Source: Piscicola geometra (Eukaryota > Annelida > Clitellata > Hirudinida > Piscicolidae). From it: DNA of 64,000 bases. Under the pieces are notes generated by a model. The model saw only the letters and a list, made by a program, of their open reading frames with translations, ran no database searches and had not been told where the DNA came from. Made by a program: the position numbers and the translations under genes. The stretch covers positions 5,057,393-5,121,392 of the forward strand of contig OX030966.1 in NCBI GenBank assembly GCA_943735955.1. Direction: 5' to 3'. Positions 49,063 through 63,148 of the stretch are shown piece after piece. Positions within the stretch are counted from its first letter, which is position 1. Every line of letters starts with the position of its first letter.

Positions 49063-50154
49063 CGGAGGAAAAGGCACTTTAAATGTTTCAAAGTGTTGAT
49101 ATTGTTGGAGACTTCAAGGGTTTTGCAGCAACTCTTCGTGTTGGAATGTGTGTGGGAAGGTGCAAGCAAAGAGAGATTCATTGACGATGAAAGAGAGAAC
49201 TTTGGGATGGGGCATTAGTTAATGAACATTTAGTTCGACTAGAAGGGAGGTGCTGGTCAGGAAATAGGTTTTCAAGAAGGATGACTGTTTGAATAAAAAA
49301 AAGAAAATGACAAGAAAGAAAAAGATAAAAAAAGAAGGAATGAAAAAAAAACAAAAAAAAGAATAAGAAAAGAAGAAGGAGAGAAAAAGAAGAGATGCTG
49401 TTCCAAGGCACGTCCATCACATCCACTCAGTTACAATTCTTTTCGAAGGCGAATTTAAATTTTGATTAACATGTCATTTTTGAGCTCCTCAGAGAAGCGC
49501 GAGAAATCAATTCTGATATATAAGCAATTCACCGGATGATGTTCGCAAAGAAGTTTGGCGCCAAAAAAGCAAAAGAAAAGATGCACTCTGAGGGCAAAGG
49601 CGCGAAAGAATCATACTCTTTTGGCAATCAAATCTCGGAATTACCGAAAACGGAAGCGGCCCGCTGAGAAGAAATTCTTTTGCGTTCTTGAGGCATGTAA
49701 ATTTTTCCATAGCAGCCGCTACCGCCATCATCATCATCGTCGTCAGCAGCAGCAGCATCATCATCATCATCGTCATCATCATCATCGTCATCATCACCAC
49801 CACTACCCTCATCAATATCATTCAGAAGTTTGTTTCTAAGTAAATAGACACAAACAAGAATCACAATCTCATCATTTCATAGTGCACACACGTGCACACA
49901 CTCATATACACACACACACAAACACACACACACAAACACACACACATATACACACACACATACACACACAAACCCATAAATACACACACAAACACATAAA
50001 AAACACACATACGTCATTATTCTTACAAATCAATGCTTAGGCTATCTTATGAATTCAAATGCATGCATTCACAGCGAACCAACGGAGCGGTGAATGCATG
50101 CTCCTTCATGCCTCTGATACATCTCTGCCATGCATCCCTTGCAACAACTCCCAG

Positions 50155-50912
50155 TATTGTATTGCATTGCATTGTATTGTATTGTAATGTATTGTATTGT
50201 ATTGTATTGTATTGTAATGTATTGTATTGTATTATACTGTATTGTATTGTATTAGACTTTATTGTATTGTATTGTATTGTATTGTATTGTATTGTATTTT
50301 ATTTTATTGTATTGTATTGTATTGTATTGTATTATATTGTATTGTATTGTATTGTATTGTATTGTATTGTATTGTATTGTATTGTATTGTATTGTATTGT
50401 ATTGTATTGTATTGTATTGTATTGTATTGTATTGTATTGTATTGTATTGTATTGTATTGTATTGTATTGTATTTTATTGTATTTTATTTTATTTTATTTT
50501 ATTTTATTTTATTTTATTTTATTTTATTTTATTTTATTTTATTTTATTTTATTGCATTGTAATGTATTATACTTTGTTGTATTGTATTGTATTATACTGT
50601 ATTGTATTGTATTATACTGTATTGTATTGTATTATACTGTATTGTATTGTATTATACTGTATTGTATTGTATTATACTGTATTGTATTGTATTATACTGT
50701 ATTGTATTGTATTATACTGTATTGTATTGTATTATACTGTATTGTATTGTATTGTATTTTATTGTATTGTATTGTATTGCATTGTATTGTATTATACTGT
50801 GTTGTATTGTATTGTATTGCATTGTATTGTATTATACTTTTTTGTATTGTATTGTATTATACTTTTTTGTATTGTATTGTATTATACTGTATTGTATTGT
50901 ATTTTGACATGG
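50155..50912. repeat. (ATTGT)n array with ATTTT block and 20-bp higher-order unit
   Basis: Mainly ATTGT pentamers. A pure (ATTTT)n block covers about 50475-50555. At 50581-50740 a higher-order 20-mer (ATTGTATTGTATTATACTGT) repeats eight times. Confidence 0.96.
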
Positions 50913-53900
50913 AAAGTATTCATTAGAAAAACCATATCAGCCATAATTCATTGCTGCCACCTCAAGCGTGAAAACAATAGAAGATCTTTCAGAAAAAAAT
51001 CCAAACATAAATACAAACACAACTCTAAAGAAATCTGAAAATACCCAATGAAGATTCATGCATACACACATACATGTGTACAGAAAAACACACGCATACA
51101 AACATACATACGTACAGAAAAAAACATATAAATACGTTCAGAAAAACACACACAAACACACACGCATACATAAACCAACACAGAGGCAGAAACAAACACA
51201 CATAACATCACGCACGCATGCAGACACACACACACACGCGGGTCGAGGTGTTGCATGGGATGCGTCCGCAGGGACATCAGGCGCTAATGCCTGTCTCATC
51301 AGCCCTTCATTGAGATGAAAGGCTGCAAATTGAACCTAAGCGATCCCCCAATTACCCTCTTAACGTTGTAGAATGCACGTGATTTGGTACTGTTCGTGTG
51401 ATACTGTACGTGTGATACTGTACGTGTGATAATGTACGTGATGTGATAATATATGTGTGATTTGATAATGTACGTGATGTATGTGTGTGTGAGAAAATTG
51501 GGAATATGGTTTGAATAGATAAAGGTCGGTGGGGTGAGAGGTTTATATTTTCCAAATGATTGTCGATTGGTGACCAGCAGGTGGCAGGAAAATCAGATTT
51601 AAACCAACCGTTTTGCACTCACCTGCCTTGATTGAAAAGCATTTTTATGCAAATATTTGTTAATTTCTGAAAGCCGTTTTAATTTGACATTTTCCATGGA
51701 CTGGTTTCAAAATGCTTTTCGTTGAAGTCTTTTCAACCATGCAATATTTTACGCAACAGCTACAGAAACAACGAGTATACGCTGAATAAAACTAAAAATC
51801 CGTTAAAAATAAGGGTGGAAATGGAAAAGTAATTGAGAAAACTTAACACAAGCATCTCACATAGCAAATCATAAAGACTTTGAAACAAAAAAAAACGGGC
51901 TAATCTCCGCTCTAAAACACCAGGGCATTCGGGTGTGCGAGGGACTGATGATTGCAGAATCACAAAATGTTAGTAAAGGCCGACGAAAGCGGACGAAAGC
52001 AATTTGAAGGGCTATTACGGCAGCGCTCTCATGGGAGCCGTTACAGGCGCTGCAGAGCCGGCGAAGACGCTTGTATTTTATTAATGGCCACCGAATAATG
52101 GCCTCTGCCCATCGATCGCGATCACTCATGCTTCGGGCTCTTTGCGAATAATGCTGCTGTGGCTCTGACTGTTGTGGCTGTTGTGGCTGTTGTGGTTGTG
52201 GCTCTGACTGTTGCGGCTTTGGCTGTTGTGGCTGTTGTGGCTGTAGATGTTGTCGGATAATACCATGTAATATTTAAAATGATGATGGATATGTTATTTG
52301 CAGCAATACATAATATTGAAAACAGTGAACGCAGTATTTGCACAAGTCAAAACAAAATCAAGCATAGTCGCAATAACAACACTTCGACAACATTATTTAA
52401 AATGCCAACAAGTAACCTAACAACATAACAACACAACCAACAAGCAAACATAACAACAAACCAGCAAGCAACCAAAAAAAAACCACTCCAACAAATAAAA
52501 AAATTAAAAAGCAGCCATAACAACAACAACAACAACAACCACAACAACAAGTGACGCCGACGAGAGTGGTAATTGTGGCAATAGATTTGAGTTTGTGGCC
52601 TCTTATGTATGTATGTCTTGACTCCCTCCTAATCGCACATTCTGATTGGTGTTGCCATGGCGACTGTGCCGGCGGTGGCGCTGATGATGATTGTGACTGT
52701 AGTGATGATGATGATGATGATGAAGATGATGATGATGATAATGGTTGTATTGATGGAAATAGCGATGAGAGGCTTATGTATTTAATTGTCTTGGTGATGC
52801 ATAGAATGTTGATGAGAAGGAAGATGATGAATGAGGAAGAAGATGATTGAGAAGAATGGGATGGAGACAATGAAGAGGATGGTGACGACGACGACGAGAA
52901 TGATGATGATGATGACGATGATGATGATGATAGAAAGATAGAGATGGCGTGATGAAGGAGAGGCAAGATGTTGTATGGAGGGAGCGTAGCAGGGTCGTTA
53001 TGGGGAGATGGAACGTTCATAAAAGATGCTTTCTGGCTGCGGAGGCTGATGGAAAAGCTGCTGCTGCAGTCTCAAATCTTAATTCCGCGCATGCTAATTC
53101 GCCCCGCACGATAAGGGAGATGTATATTGAGGAGGTTTCTCGGAGGAGAAGAAGGAAGAGGAGGAAGCTGACTGGATGGAGTTATGGAGGGGGAGGGATT
53201 ATGGAAAAAAAGGTGAGAGGGGAAAAAATGAAAGATGGAAAAAAGTGAGAGAGGGAGTAGAAGGTGAGAGTTGATTGGGGGTAAAATCATAGGGTGTAGT
53301 GATGAAGAATTGTTGTGAGAGTGGAGTGGTAAATGTACGAGTAAATAGATGGAAAAAATAGATATGAAAAAGGCAGTAAATGAAGTAAAGAAGTCTTGAT
53401 CAGAAGAGTTTGATGGAGGGATGTGTTTGGTGGAGGAAAGAAATGCCCAAGGCGGCTTCCCCTGAGACTTTCTTTAACCGCTTCTCCGCCTCTCACCTAA
53501 TGTTTCTAATTATTTTGCCAATTTGAAAAATTACCATTGTTACGTTTCAAGAAATTCAAACCCTCTGATACAATTTTTCCCGCCAAGAATTGAAGATTCT
53601 CTAGCGCTTTATTCATTCGTGATTTCCCAATTACAGCAATGCATTTCTGTTTGACGCGAGCACATGTCAGTGTCAATTATGGCCACCAGAGGGCGCTCTC
53701 ATTACAACGCGTTGCAGAACTGAATTGGAATTTTTGATGAAGGCAAATACAAAAGTAAATACTCAACCAAATACACAACCATATACACAACCATATACAC
53801 AACCATATACACAACCATATACAAAAGTATTTTCTCATTACATAAAATATGATAAAGCCTGGTAAATAAAAACTCTGTATATCAAAATGATACAAGGAGA

Positions 53901-54239
53901 CACAATCAAATATTCTAAAATTGGGATAAGACACAAAAATGTCACTTCTGTGGTCACTAATTGGAGGTTGGTAGGACCTGAGAGGACTAAAAACCACTAC
54001 TGAAATCGTTATATGGTAATACTATCACTAATACTCCTAGGTGTGCACGCAGGATGCTACTATTGGCACATCACACTTGCCTCTATTGCTTTCATTTGGA
54101 CGCGTCTCGTGCTGTGTGAAGGCGGTGTGGAATGCTTTCGCGACGTATAATTGCTTTTTTGAAGCACCAAAATTAATATATTTCTGCCATTCAGTACCTT
54201 GCCTTTGATACTTTTAGAGAGGTAAAACTATTACTTATA
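50913..54239. other. Gene-free interval
   Basis: CA-rich DNA at 51060-51235, TGATACTGTACGTG repeats at 51385-51480, TGGCTGTTGTGGCTG repeats at 52155-52250, CAACAA-rich at 52410-52550, GATGAT-rich at 52680-52930, and a 12-bp ATACACAACCAT array at 53755-53825. No supported exon. Confidence 0.5.
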
Positions 54240-54885
<646 letters not shown>

Positions 54886-57800
54886 TCTGGTACCAAAGCT
54901 AGTATTAGACTAATAAAAAAACTAATAAAAAGGACAATAATAAATGCTGATTACAGTTATTATTTTTATCAACGTAATATTATTTCTCTCCTCGAGGCAT
55001 AAGTAGGAATAAAGGCTCAAAGTTATGACTTCCATCCGATCCGCCATTACTGCCTTCTTCTGCTTTCATTATACTCTTGTAATTCCAATCTTTTTATCAC
55101 TTATTTATCTTGCAAAGGTTGAATTGCTGCTTTCCATAAAGACTGCAACGATGTGTTTTTTCCTTTTTCACAATTTCCACCATTCCACACCCGTCTTCGT
55201 GCAATCCTAGACTTATCCACTTTATCCATTTCAACAACACTTTGTAATAATTATTTACACCATAATTAAAATAGAATTAAAAATCATTAAAAAATAATAA
55301 AAACTTAGTAAATAGGACGTACACCACTACAACCTTGTCAACCTCCCACACCAAGGCATCCCTTCACGTCTCATCATCATCACAGCAAAACTCGACGTCA
55401 AGCAATTACCTTATGCTGATTCGGTGTCACATCTGAACCCATTGCGCCACTTGAAGCCCGATAAGAAGCCGTCTGCTGCATTGATTACGCCTCAATTCTA
55501 CTCCTTGGCAAGCTTGAGGGCTATACTCTATAGTCCATACTCCAGATGGATTTCTTGGAGTTTGTTCTTGCAGTACTGGAAGGAAATGTATCGAAGACTT
55601 CTGTTGGAACAAGCAGGTCTTGAAGTTGACCGAGGCACGTAGGACAACTGCCTCAGAAGACCGATGCCATCTCCGAACCATTTGTCTTGCGAGAAAACGA
55701 TTTGTTGGTCGCCATAATATATGTCAGCTTCCGATACTTTGTTTATTCAGGTTCTAGCTCTTTGATGTGGCATTGACAGTGCAGTATTTGTAGAGAAAAT
55801 AAAGCATGGTGACGTTATTATACGTAAATGCTGTAGAGTCGGAAGAAATCTTTATTCTTGAATTCACTGCAATTAATGTTGTACAACTGAGACTTCAGTC
55901 ATGGAGAAAGGAGAATTTGAAATAAGAATTTAGAAAAATTCTGTCTGATTGCTTTGAAAATGTGATGGATAGGTTGCTTTGGTGTGGTTTGTAGATGGTG
56001 TGGCCCTTAATTTAAAATTATTAAAAAAATTCTTTTTTTTTAAGTTGAAATTTTTTAAGAAAAAGAGGTTAATAGATGGTTATTGTAGGATGAAGTTTTT
56101 AAAGCGGAAGAAACTGCTCTATGCTGTCCACAAACGAGCGTGAATCGGTCGCAACGACCTGGCATGTATGTTCGAGAATAAATAACGAAGCGAATAAATG
56201 GGAACTTTGAAAAAACATGGAATGATGGAGTGAGCAGACGAGGAAAGAATGAAAGTGGATGAGTTCAGCTTGATATCTTTATGTTCAGTCTGCTCGAGGG
56301 CTCCTCCTAAACAACTACCTTAAATTACTGACCAAGGTCCCTAGGGCACTATCTCCAGGGGGTGCTTTGTAGCTACATTAACCTCTTGGTTGAGGTTTGT
56401 AGGCTTCGTGCATTGACACCACTTCAATGTCACAAACGGTTGTACTCTTTGTTACCGCACTGGAATGCGCCACTTCATCAATCCACCATCTGCCATTCCA
56501 TCCTTTCATTTCTCCCCTTCCCTCTCTCCACTATTTGAACACTAAACTTTCACCACTCCACCCTCACCCTTTCTCTATTTCATTCTACCACCTTCATCTC
56601 CCTCCTATTTCACTCTTTACCTACACCCTTTTCCCCATTTTACATTTTTCCACTCTTTTTCCTGCATCTCCACTGCGTCCTTAAGACGTGGTGATGGAGG
56701 GATAGACGAGATCCCGCAGGCTTACCACTGCAAAGAAGGATTTGCCTAATCAATTATGAGCTGTCTGCATCGACGCAAGCGACTTTTGTGTTCCAGTGAT
56801 TCGGAACACTCACAATCTCACACGATGCGGCTGAATCGGCACCAACCCAAACGGCTTGAGACCAATTATTTTATCCTTCCGTTTCAAGTGCACCCATTTC
56901 GGTATCAAATCTCCAATAATTTATCCTGCCTCTTAGCATTCTCTTGCAGATAAGCCTTCCATATTACCCAAAAGGCATTCCAAGATTCGAAAGTATTTGC
57001 AGGAGCTGAAGAGGGTCTAAAAACATACAGGAATCAACGTACCTCGCTAATGCCGCCGTAATTGAAAACTCGAGGAAGAAAGCCGCAGTTAAGTCTTTTC
57101 GTACAAAGCAATGCAATGCAATTCACTGCGATTCAAAATAATCAATGCAATGCAATGCAAAACAATGCAATTCAATCAAATTCAATGCATTCCATTCAAA
57201 TTCAATGCAATGCAATGCACCCCAACACAACACAATGGACGCAATTCGATAGTTCCAACACAAAGGTCTGAATACGCTCAGAGAACAATTCCCTTGCAAT
57301 AAGAAGGCGACTAAAGGGGCGTCTGGGTGGGTGCTTTAGAGCGTGGAATGCATAATGTTTGTGGGAACGAGTGCAGGCGCACAATAGAGTCACATGCCAT
57401 GATCAGCTCCTGCTGCTGTTGCTACCGTGGTGCTGCTGTGGTGCTGCTGTGGTGCTACCGTGGTGCTGTGGTGCTGTGGTGGTGCTGCTGTTGCTACCGT
57501 GGTGCTGTGGTGCTGCTGTGATGCTACCGTGGTGCTGTGGTCGTGCTGTTGTACTGCTGTGGCCATGGTGGTGGTGATTGACTATGAGTTCAATAGCGCC
57601 ATGCTTCAATAGAGAAGTGGTGATGGTGATGGTAATGGTGATGGAAGTGGGGATGATGATGACCAAGAAATGGTGATGCTTACAATAATGGAAAGAGTGA
57701 TGATGATGATAATGATGGAAATATTGATAGCGATGATGAGGATTAAGAGACGTTGATGATGATGGTAGTAAAAGATTCTGAAATGCGGGCATTGACCCAG

Positions 57801-58302
57801 CCACAAACACGTAGCAAAAAAATATGTTCATGTTAAAAACGAACAAAAGATCCAAAATACCACTCTAACCAAACTCCCAACACTCAAACCCACTACACCC
57901 CACACATAACCCTATTTTACCTTCACCCACATCACACTATCATCATTTTTTTGGAACCACATCCACACTAGCACCCAAACCACTACAACCCCATACCCAA
58001 CACCATACTCCCATCCCTATAAACCCACCCATTACACTACACTCCCACCACTACAACACCATCCCTCCACTACTGCAATACTTCACTCCCACCACCACAG
58101 CACTACACCACAACACTCCACCACTACAACATACAATCCCACCACTGCACTACTAAACCCCCACTCAACTACACTCCAACCACTGCACCCCACATTCCAC
58201 CATTGTACCACCACATCCCACCATTGCACCACCACACCAAAACTATTGCAACGCCACAACTGCACCCCTACATCACACTACTGCACCCCCCCCCCCCCAC
58301 AG
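54886..58302. other. Gene-free interval
   Basis: Includes AATGCAATGC repeats (57105-57225), a GGTGCTGCTGTGGTGCTACCGT array (57420-57570), GATGGTGAT repeats (57615-57770) and C/A-rich DNA with CACTACACCACCAC motifs (57860-58300), ending in the poly-C/acceptor of the next exon. No supported gene. Confidence 0.5.
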
Positions 58303-60511
58303 AACTCCGAGACTACTGCTTTCCAAACTCCTTTAACGTCAGCTGCGGCAGCGAGGAGGTGCTGGTGATGAGAAGTGCTCGTTACGGCAGGATGAAGAAG
58401 AGTGACTGCCTCAAATCTGACATCAACATGGGGTGTGGTTCCGATGTGCTCTTGTATCTTGACCAGAGGTTCGTTGCTTGTGCTGCAGTGGTTGGTTGTT
58501 GGTGGGTCGTTGGTTGGTGGGGGGTTGGAAGGCTGGTGGGGGGTTGGAGGGTTGGTGGGTGGTTGGTTGGTGGGTGGTTAGTGGGTGGTTGGTGAGTGGT
58601 TGGTGGATGGTTGGTGGTTGGTAGATGGGAAAAGGTTTCAGACATGTGGCGAAATTAATTGAATATAATACATAGATTTATATTAACATAGGTTAATAAA
58701 ACAATTCATTGGAATTAAAATATGTTTAAATAAAACAAATTTAATTTTTAAAAAAACAATTGGGATGAATATATTGTGAAATACATTTTTAATTCAATTA
58801 AATCATCAATTAAAATCATTTATCGAATGCCCTAACCACTCAGATGCTCCGGCAGACGCCATTGTGAGATGTCGATTCCTGACGACAGTCTGAACAGTCT
58901 GCACACCTGCATTCCAGACATCATGCCCTACCTGGAAGCCGACTACACTTGCACGAAGAGTGGGTGGTGGTGGTAGTAGTGGTGGTGGTGTTGTGGGGGG
59001 GAATGATGATAGTGGTGATGAATAAATAATGGTGGTCGGGTCACAGCTTCGTAGTGGTGGTGGTGGCTCAAATGGTGAAGGATAGCATTATGATTGCTGA
59101 TTGAGGGCTAGCAATCGGTTTTTTAGTTTAATTGCGGTGGTTGATTGGATGAGAAGAGACCCCTGGTTCATAGTGAGGGTGATTGATGGATAAATCTTGC
59201 TTTGATTGGAAACGAGTGAAAAACACCCTGCATCAACTTAAAAATTTGTGTAGCGCTGTGTTTTTTGGTTGCACTTTTAGTCCATTCATCTATCTACGTC
59301 CCTTGCTATCTGACGAAATTAAGCTATTTTTACTGGTATTATTAGTTTTAAAAGCTTTTAAAAAATTATTATTAATTTAAAATGTCTTATTTAAATCTTT
59401 ATTTTATTGATATTGCTTATTTTTTATATAAAAACTATTTTATTTAAATATTTTATATTGTATTTTTATTATCTCATTATTTTGTTCTTCTATAAAAATC
59501 CCACAGTTGAAACGAAATCGCCTTTCCACTGCAGAGCGGACGATATCGACAACAACAACAAAAACCACAACAACAACCACAACCAAAATCACGCCAACAA
59601 CAACCACTACTACACCAGCAGCCACAACTACCACGGCAAGTTTGAAAGCCACTACCACAAAAAACCACTCAGCAAATCACACGGCAGTCTTTCAAGTCTA
59701 CTGCTGTTGGAGACTGGAGCGGGAGGCGCAAAGTGTCCGTGGGTGATCGCCGTTGAGAAAGGAAAAAAACTCAACTTCACGCTGGAAGACTTCGGCGTCG
59801 CAACCAGACTTGCCCCGTTACAATCCCCCCTACCCCTCTCTTCTCATCATTCTCTCCCACCTTCATCATCCCCCCTCCTTCTCCCATCTCCATCTTCCTT
59901 CGACTCTCTCTCACATCCTTCTCTCCTTCTGCAAGATGTGATTACATCAGGCAGCGGGGCGGGCGGGGGAGGGCCGCTGAAACGTCGCTCGTTGATGTTT
60001 AGCGAGCAGACGCAAGCGAAAAACACAAGGCAGCGAGAGTTGCAACGACCACTTTTTCAAAAAACGTCAAAAAGAAGTACTCGACAACAACAACAACAAC
60101 ACCAACAACAACTACATCAACAACACCAACATCAACAACAACACCAAAACTATCGAAAAGAATTGACAGGCGACTTTCCAGAACGGCAAGAGTTCTCTCA
60201 CAAACGATGGCAAGCCAAAAAGACACACACCCACCACTCACACATGCACTACCGACCCCACATCACCCATCCTCCCCTCACCCAGCCTCCCCTTGCCCTC
60301 TCCTCCTCCCATCTCCCTGACAACTGCCATCACTATGCAACCATAAGTGAGATGGATGGAGGGTTGGTTGGCAACGTCACCAAGGTGACTTCTTGTTCGA
60401 CCAATCAGAGACAAGTTCATGTCCTACTTACTTCTTCTTCTTCCGCCGAAGTTCTTCTACTTCCGGTCAACCACCTCAACACCCCTGTGCACTACCTCAT
60501 CACATACCACG
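58303..60511 (+). CDS. SUEL-type lectin plus CUB-like extracellular protein, partial (3 exons)
   Basis: Exons 58303-58468, 58844-58959 and 59507-60511 join in phase (1, 2, 1; exits in phase 1 at a GTGCGT donor). The first two form a complete SUEL/galactose-binding lectin domain: CFPNSFNVSCGSEEVLV, RSARYGR, CSGRRHCEMSIPDD and PYLEADYTC, the pattern of latrophilin and EVA1C lectins. The long third exon has a CUB-like start (CPWVIAVEKGKKLNFTLEDF) and, after more than 100 residues of Ser/Pro/Gln/His low complexity, a CUB-like second half (YATISEMDG, VLLTSSSSAEVLLL, HYLITYHG). Such domains occur in secreted or membrane glycoproteins that bind sugars or other proteins. The signal peptide and C-terminus are not found; the next exon is not visible before 62.9 kb. 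Domain order SUEL-CUB is seen; the function is inferred. Confidence 0.72.
58488..58625. repeat. GGTTGGTGGGTGGTT repeats at the lectin exon donor
   Basis: Imperfect units starting 20 bases after the donor of the exon ending at 58468. Confidence 0.88.
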
Positions 60512-61460
60512 GTGCGTCTGTGTGCTACATGCTGGTGGTGGTGTGAAATGCTTTTTGAAAACGCACACCAACACACACACACACACACTCACGTTAAAAC
60601 ATTCACACACACACACAAACACACATACACACACACACACACGTATTGAGAGCTAGCGTTTTGGAGCAGGGTCGTTAATACACTTTCACTACAAAAACAA
60701 AAATGCAGGAAAACATAAAACTAATAAGAACATTAAAAAAATATAATAAAAAATTTTAATTAATACAAAATATATATATATTTAAACATAATAATAATAA
60801 TATACCAATAAAAATAATAATATACCAATAATAATAATAATAATAATAATAAGAGTAAGAATGATGGCGACGGCTGGTGCCAAATAAGCAATTGACTTGT
60901 TCGTAAGGCCGGAAGGAAGGAGGGAGGGAAGGAAGGAGGGAAAAAAGAAAAAGAAGAGAAAAAAAGAAGGAAGGAAGGAAAAAGAGAAAGACAATCGACC
61001 GGAAGTGCCGCCATGACACCAACACCACAACAACTAGAGCATGTTTATTCGCCTAATTCCTGCCTTTAAGCCCCTCTCGCCGTTTGATCGTGCCTGCTTA
61101 ACAGCAATAATAAAAAGAAGAGAAATAAAAATAAAAGAATATTAATAATAAGTATATTACACTACGTATCATAAGAATGAAATAATCATAATATTAATTA
61201 TATCAAATAAAAGAAAATTAAATATAGAATTAATTAAAATAAAATATTAATAAAATAAAAACGAAATAATAGAATAGGAAGCAGAAGCCTGCAAAAGTAA
61301 CAATACCATATTGTGCAATAATTTGTTGCTGTTGTCATTGTTTTTGCTGTTGTTTTTGTTATTGTTGTTGTTATATTCGAGCAACTGCGCAGTCTGGGGA
61401 GAATTGTTACTACCAACTGTGCATCTTCCTGCCAGACTCGGGGTCAATTCTATTTTGTGT
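60512..61460. other. Gene-free interval after the CUB exon
   Basis: CA repeats at 60568-60645, (AAT)n at 60785-60850, a GGAAGGAGGGAGG purine stretch at 60905-60990 and AT-rich DNA. No exon recognised. Confidence 0.5.
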
Positions 61461-61464
61461 CTTC

Positions 61465-61650
61465 CATTCCTTCCTCGATTCGCTCCATCTCCAAAGTTGG
61501 GCAGTCTGTCCAGAGATGTGCCTCTGACCCATGATCTTCATCGCATAGTCTGAACACTTTGACTCGGCTCAGACCGGTTCTGTGTTAGGCACCTCTGATC
61601 ACCGAATGGTGTCCAGTGTGATACCTGTTCAGTTTAGAGAGCTCTTTTTC
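61465..61650 (-). mobile_element. Decayed LINE (non-LTR retrotransposon) C-terminal fragment
   Basis: The minus strand reads HTGHHSVIRGA, a TAA stop (61585-61587), then HRTGLSRVKVFRLCDEDHGS and EAHLWTDCPTLE. This is the signature of the end of many LINE polyproteins: a TGHH segment followed by a CxxC...H...C zinc-knuckle-like element (here the first Cys appears as Phe-Arg-Leu-Cys). Flanking sequence shows no further ORF, so it is a short, dead copy. Confidence 0.55.
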
Positions 61651-62899
61651 AAATTTTTTAATTTCTTATTTTCAGATGTGATTCAGTCTTCCACTGCTGA
61701 AACTGCATTCACCAAACTTGTGGTTTAAGAATTCCTGGCAGGTCCCAGATCTGGATGGGCAGGGTGGTTAGATGCACCCACATTTGAGGCGCGAAAACAC
61801 ACTGGGTGGAAGTAGTGAGTATGTAGTAGTTTTGTTGTTTATGTTGTTGCTTATGATGATTATTAAAAAGTTTATTTGATGGGCTTGTTGTTTCTTTTCT
61901 ATAGTTGTTATTATCATAATTATTTATTTTTCTATTTATTTATATTCTTTTCCTTCTTTATGGCTTCTTTCTCTTTTTTAGAACTTATTTTTCTCATATA
62001 CAATGTTCATTTCCTTATCTGACAGTATTTCATAGATTAACCTTGTCGCTGCAAAGTACTACATAAATTAAAAAAAGAAATGAATATAACAGTAAAATTT
62101 ATAAAAGATATCGTAATGAAAAGAACTACTAGGACGCTACTATGAAGGTCGTGAGTTCGATTCCCGGCATCGCGTATTACTTAGTGAGGAGAGGACTATG
62201 AAACACCTCTTGAAACAGAATCTATTTGAAAAAACACGAAAAAGAAATCATTATCATCACCAGCAACGTTGTTTCAACTTCTCAAGACCTTAAAAGCTTT
62301 GCTTTGCGGGCCTTTTTGGATTATTCTTTGTTCTATGAAACAACAAAAAAACGTTTTAAAATATTTCCTGCAACAGACCTGCGTTTAAATAAAAAAATGA
62401 TTTAAAAAATCAACAAATGGCGTGGACCTGAGCTAGCAGCAAGACCACTGAGGCTGGAAAACATTAAAAGTTTAATGCATGGAGGATGGGTGAAGAGTGT
62501 GTAGTTGAGATTGGTATGGCAGTTGAGGCTGTAAAAGTAAGGAAAAAAATCTCAAAAGAAATCCTGAAACAAGCTAAACACATAAAAAACTCACCTCTTT
62601 TACAAAAACACGTTTACACACACCACAAACACTCAACATCTAAACACACACACACCACAAAATACACTAAAACACACCCCAACACCCCCTTCTCCCAACA
62701 CACCCCAACACCCCTCTCTCCCAACAAAGCCCAACACGCAACAACACACTTAAGTGTATGCGGTTCATGTATTTGACAGCACACACCTAGATGACTGGAC
62801 ATTTAATTAAATTGATCTTAAATGCCTTGATGAACAATCGGCCACAGGCCTGCACCCACCGCGTGCTTTGCAATCATTTGTCGCCTGTCAACTTTCTCA
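61651..62899. other. Gene-free interval
   Basis: AT-rich unique DNA, the tRNA-like sequence at about 62125-62172 and a C/A-rich CACACCACAAACAC stretch at 62615-62750. Confidence 0.5.
62125..62172 (+). other. tRNA-like sequence (B box)
   Basis: GAGTTCGATTCCCGGC gives a good B box with ACTAGGACGCTACTATGAAG before it. The 5' half of a tRNA is not convincing. A SINE head or tRNA relic is most likely. Confidence 0.3.
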
Positions 62900-63148
62900 A
62901 TTAGATTTCTTATTTTTCTTATTTTTCTGAATATTCTTATTTTTCTGAATATTCTTATTTTTCTGAATATTCTTATTTTTCTGAATATTCTTATTTTTCT
63001 GAATATTCTTATTTTTCTGAATATTCTTATTTTTCTGAATATTCTTTTTTTTCTGAATATTTTGAATATTCTTATTATTATTCTTATTATTCTGATTATT
63101 ATTCTGATTATTATTCTGATTATTATTCTGATTATTATTCTTATCATC
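62900..63148. repeat. 18-bp (TTCTTATTTTTCTGAATA)n minisatellite and TGATTATTATTC units
   Basis: About eight 18-bp units to 63070, then four TTATTATTCTGA units to 63145. Confidence 0.95.

Noticed and set aside
51869..52129. GC-richer block with an 86-codon minus ORF
   Set aside because: The plus and minus frames look equally plausible and no family is recognised; it could be regulatory but nothing supports that.
55427..55681. Minus-strand ORF of 84 codons, possibly a retroelement segment
   Set aside because: The composition is protein-like, but I could not match a reverse-transcriptase or endonuclease motif, and frames break nearby.
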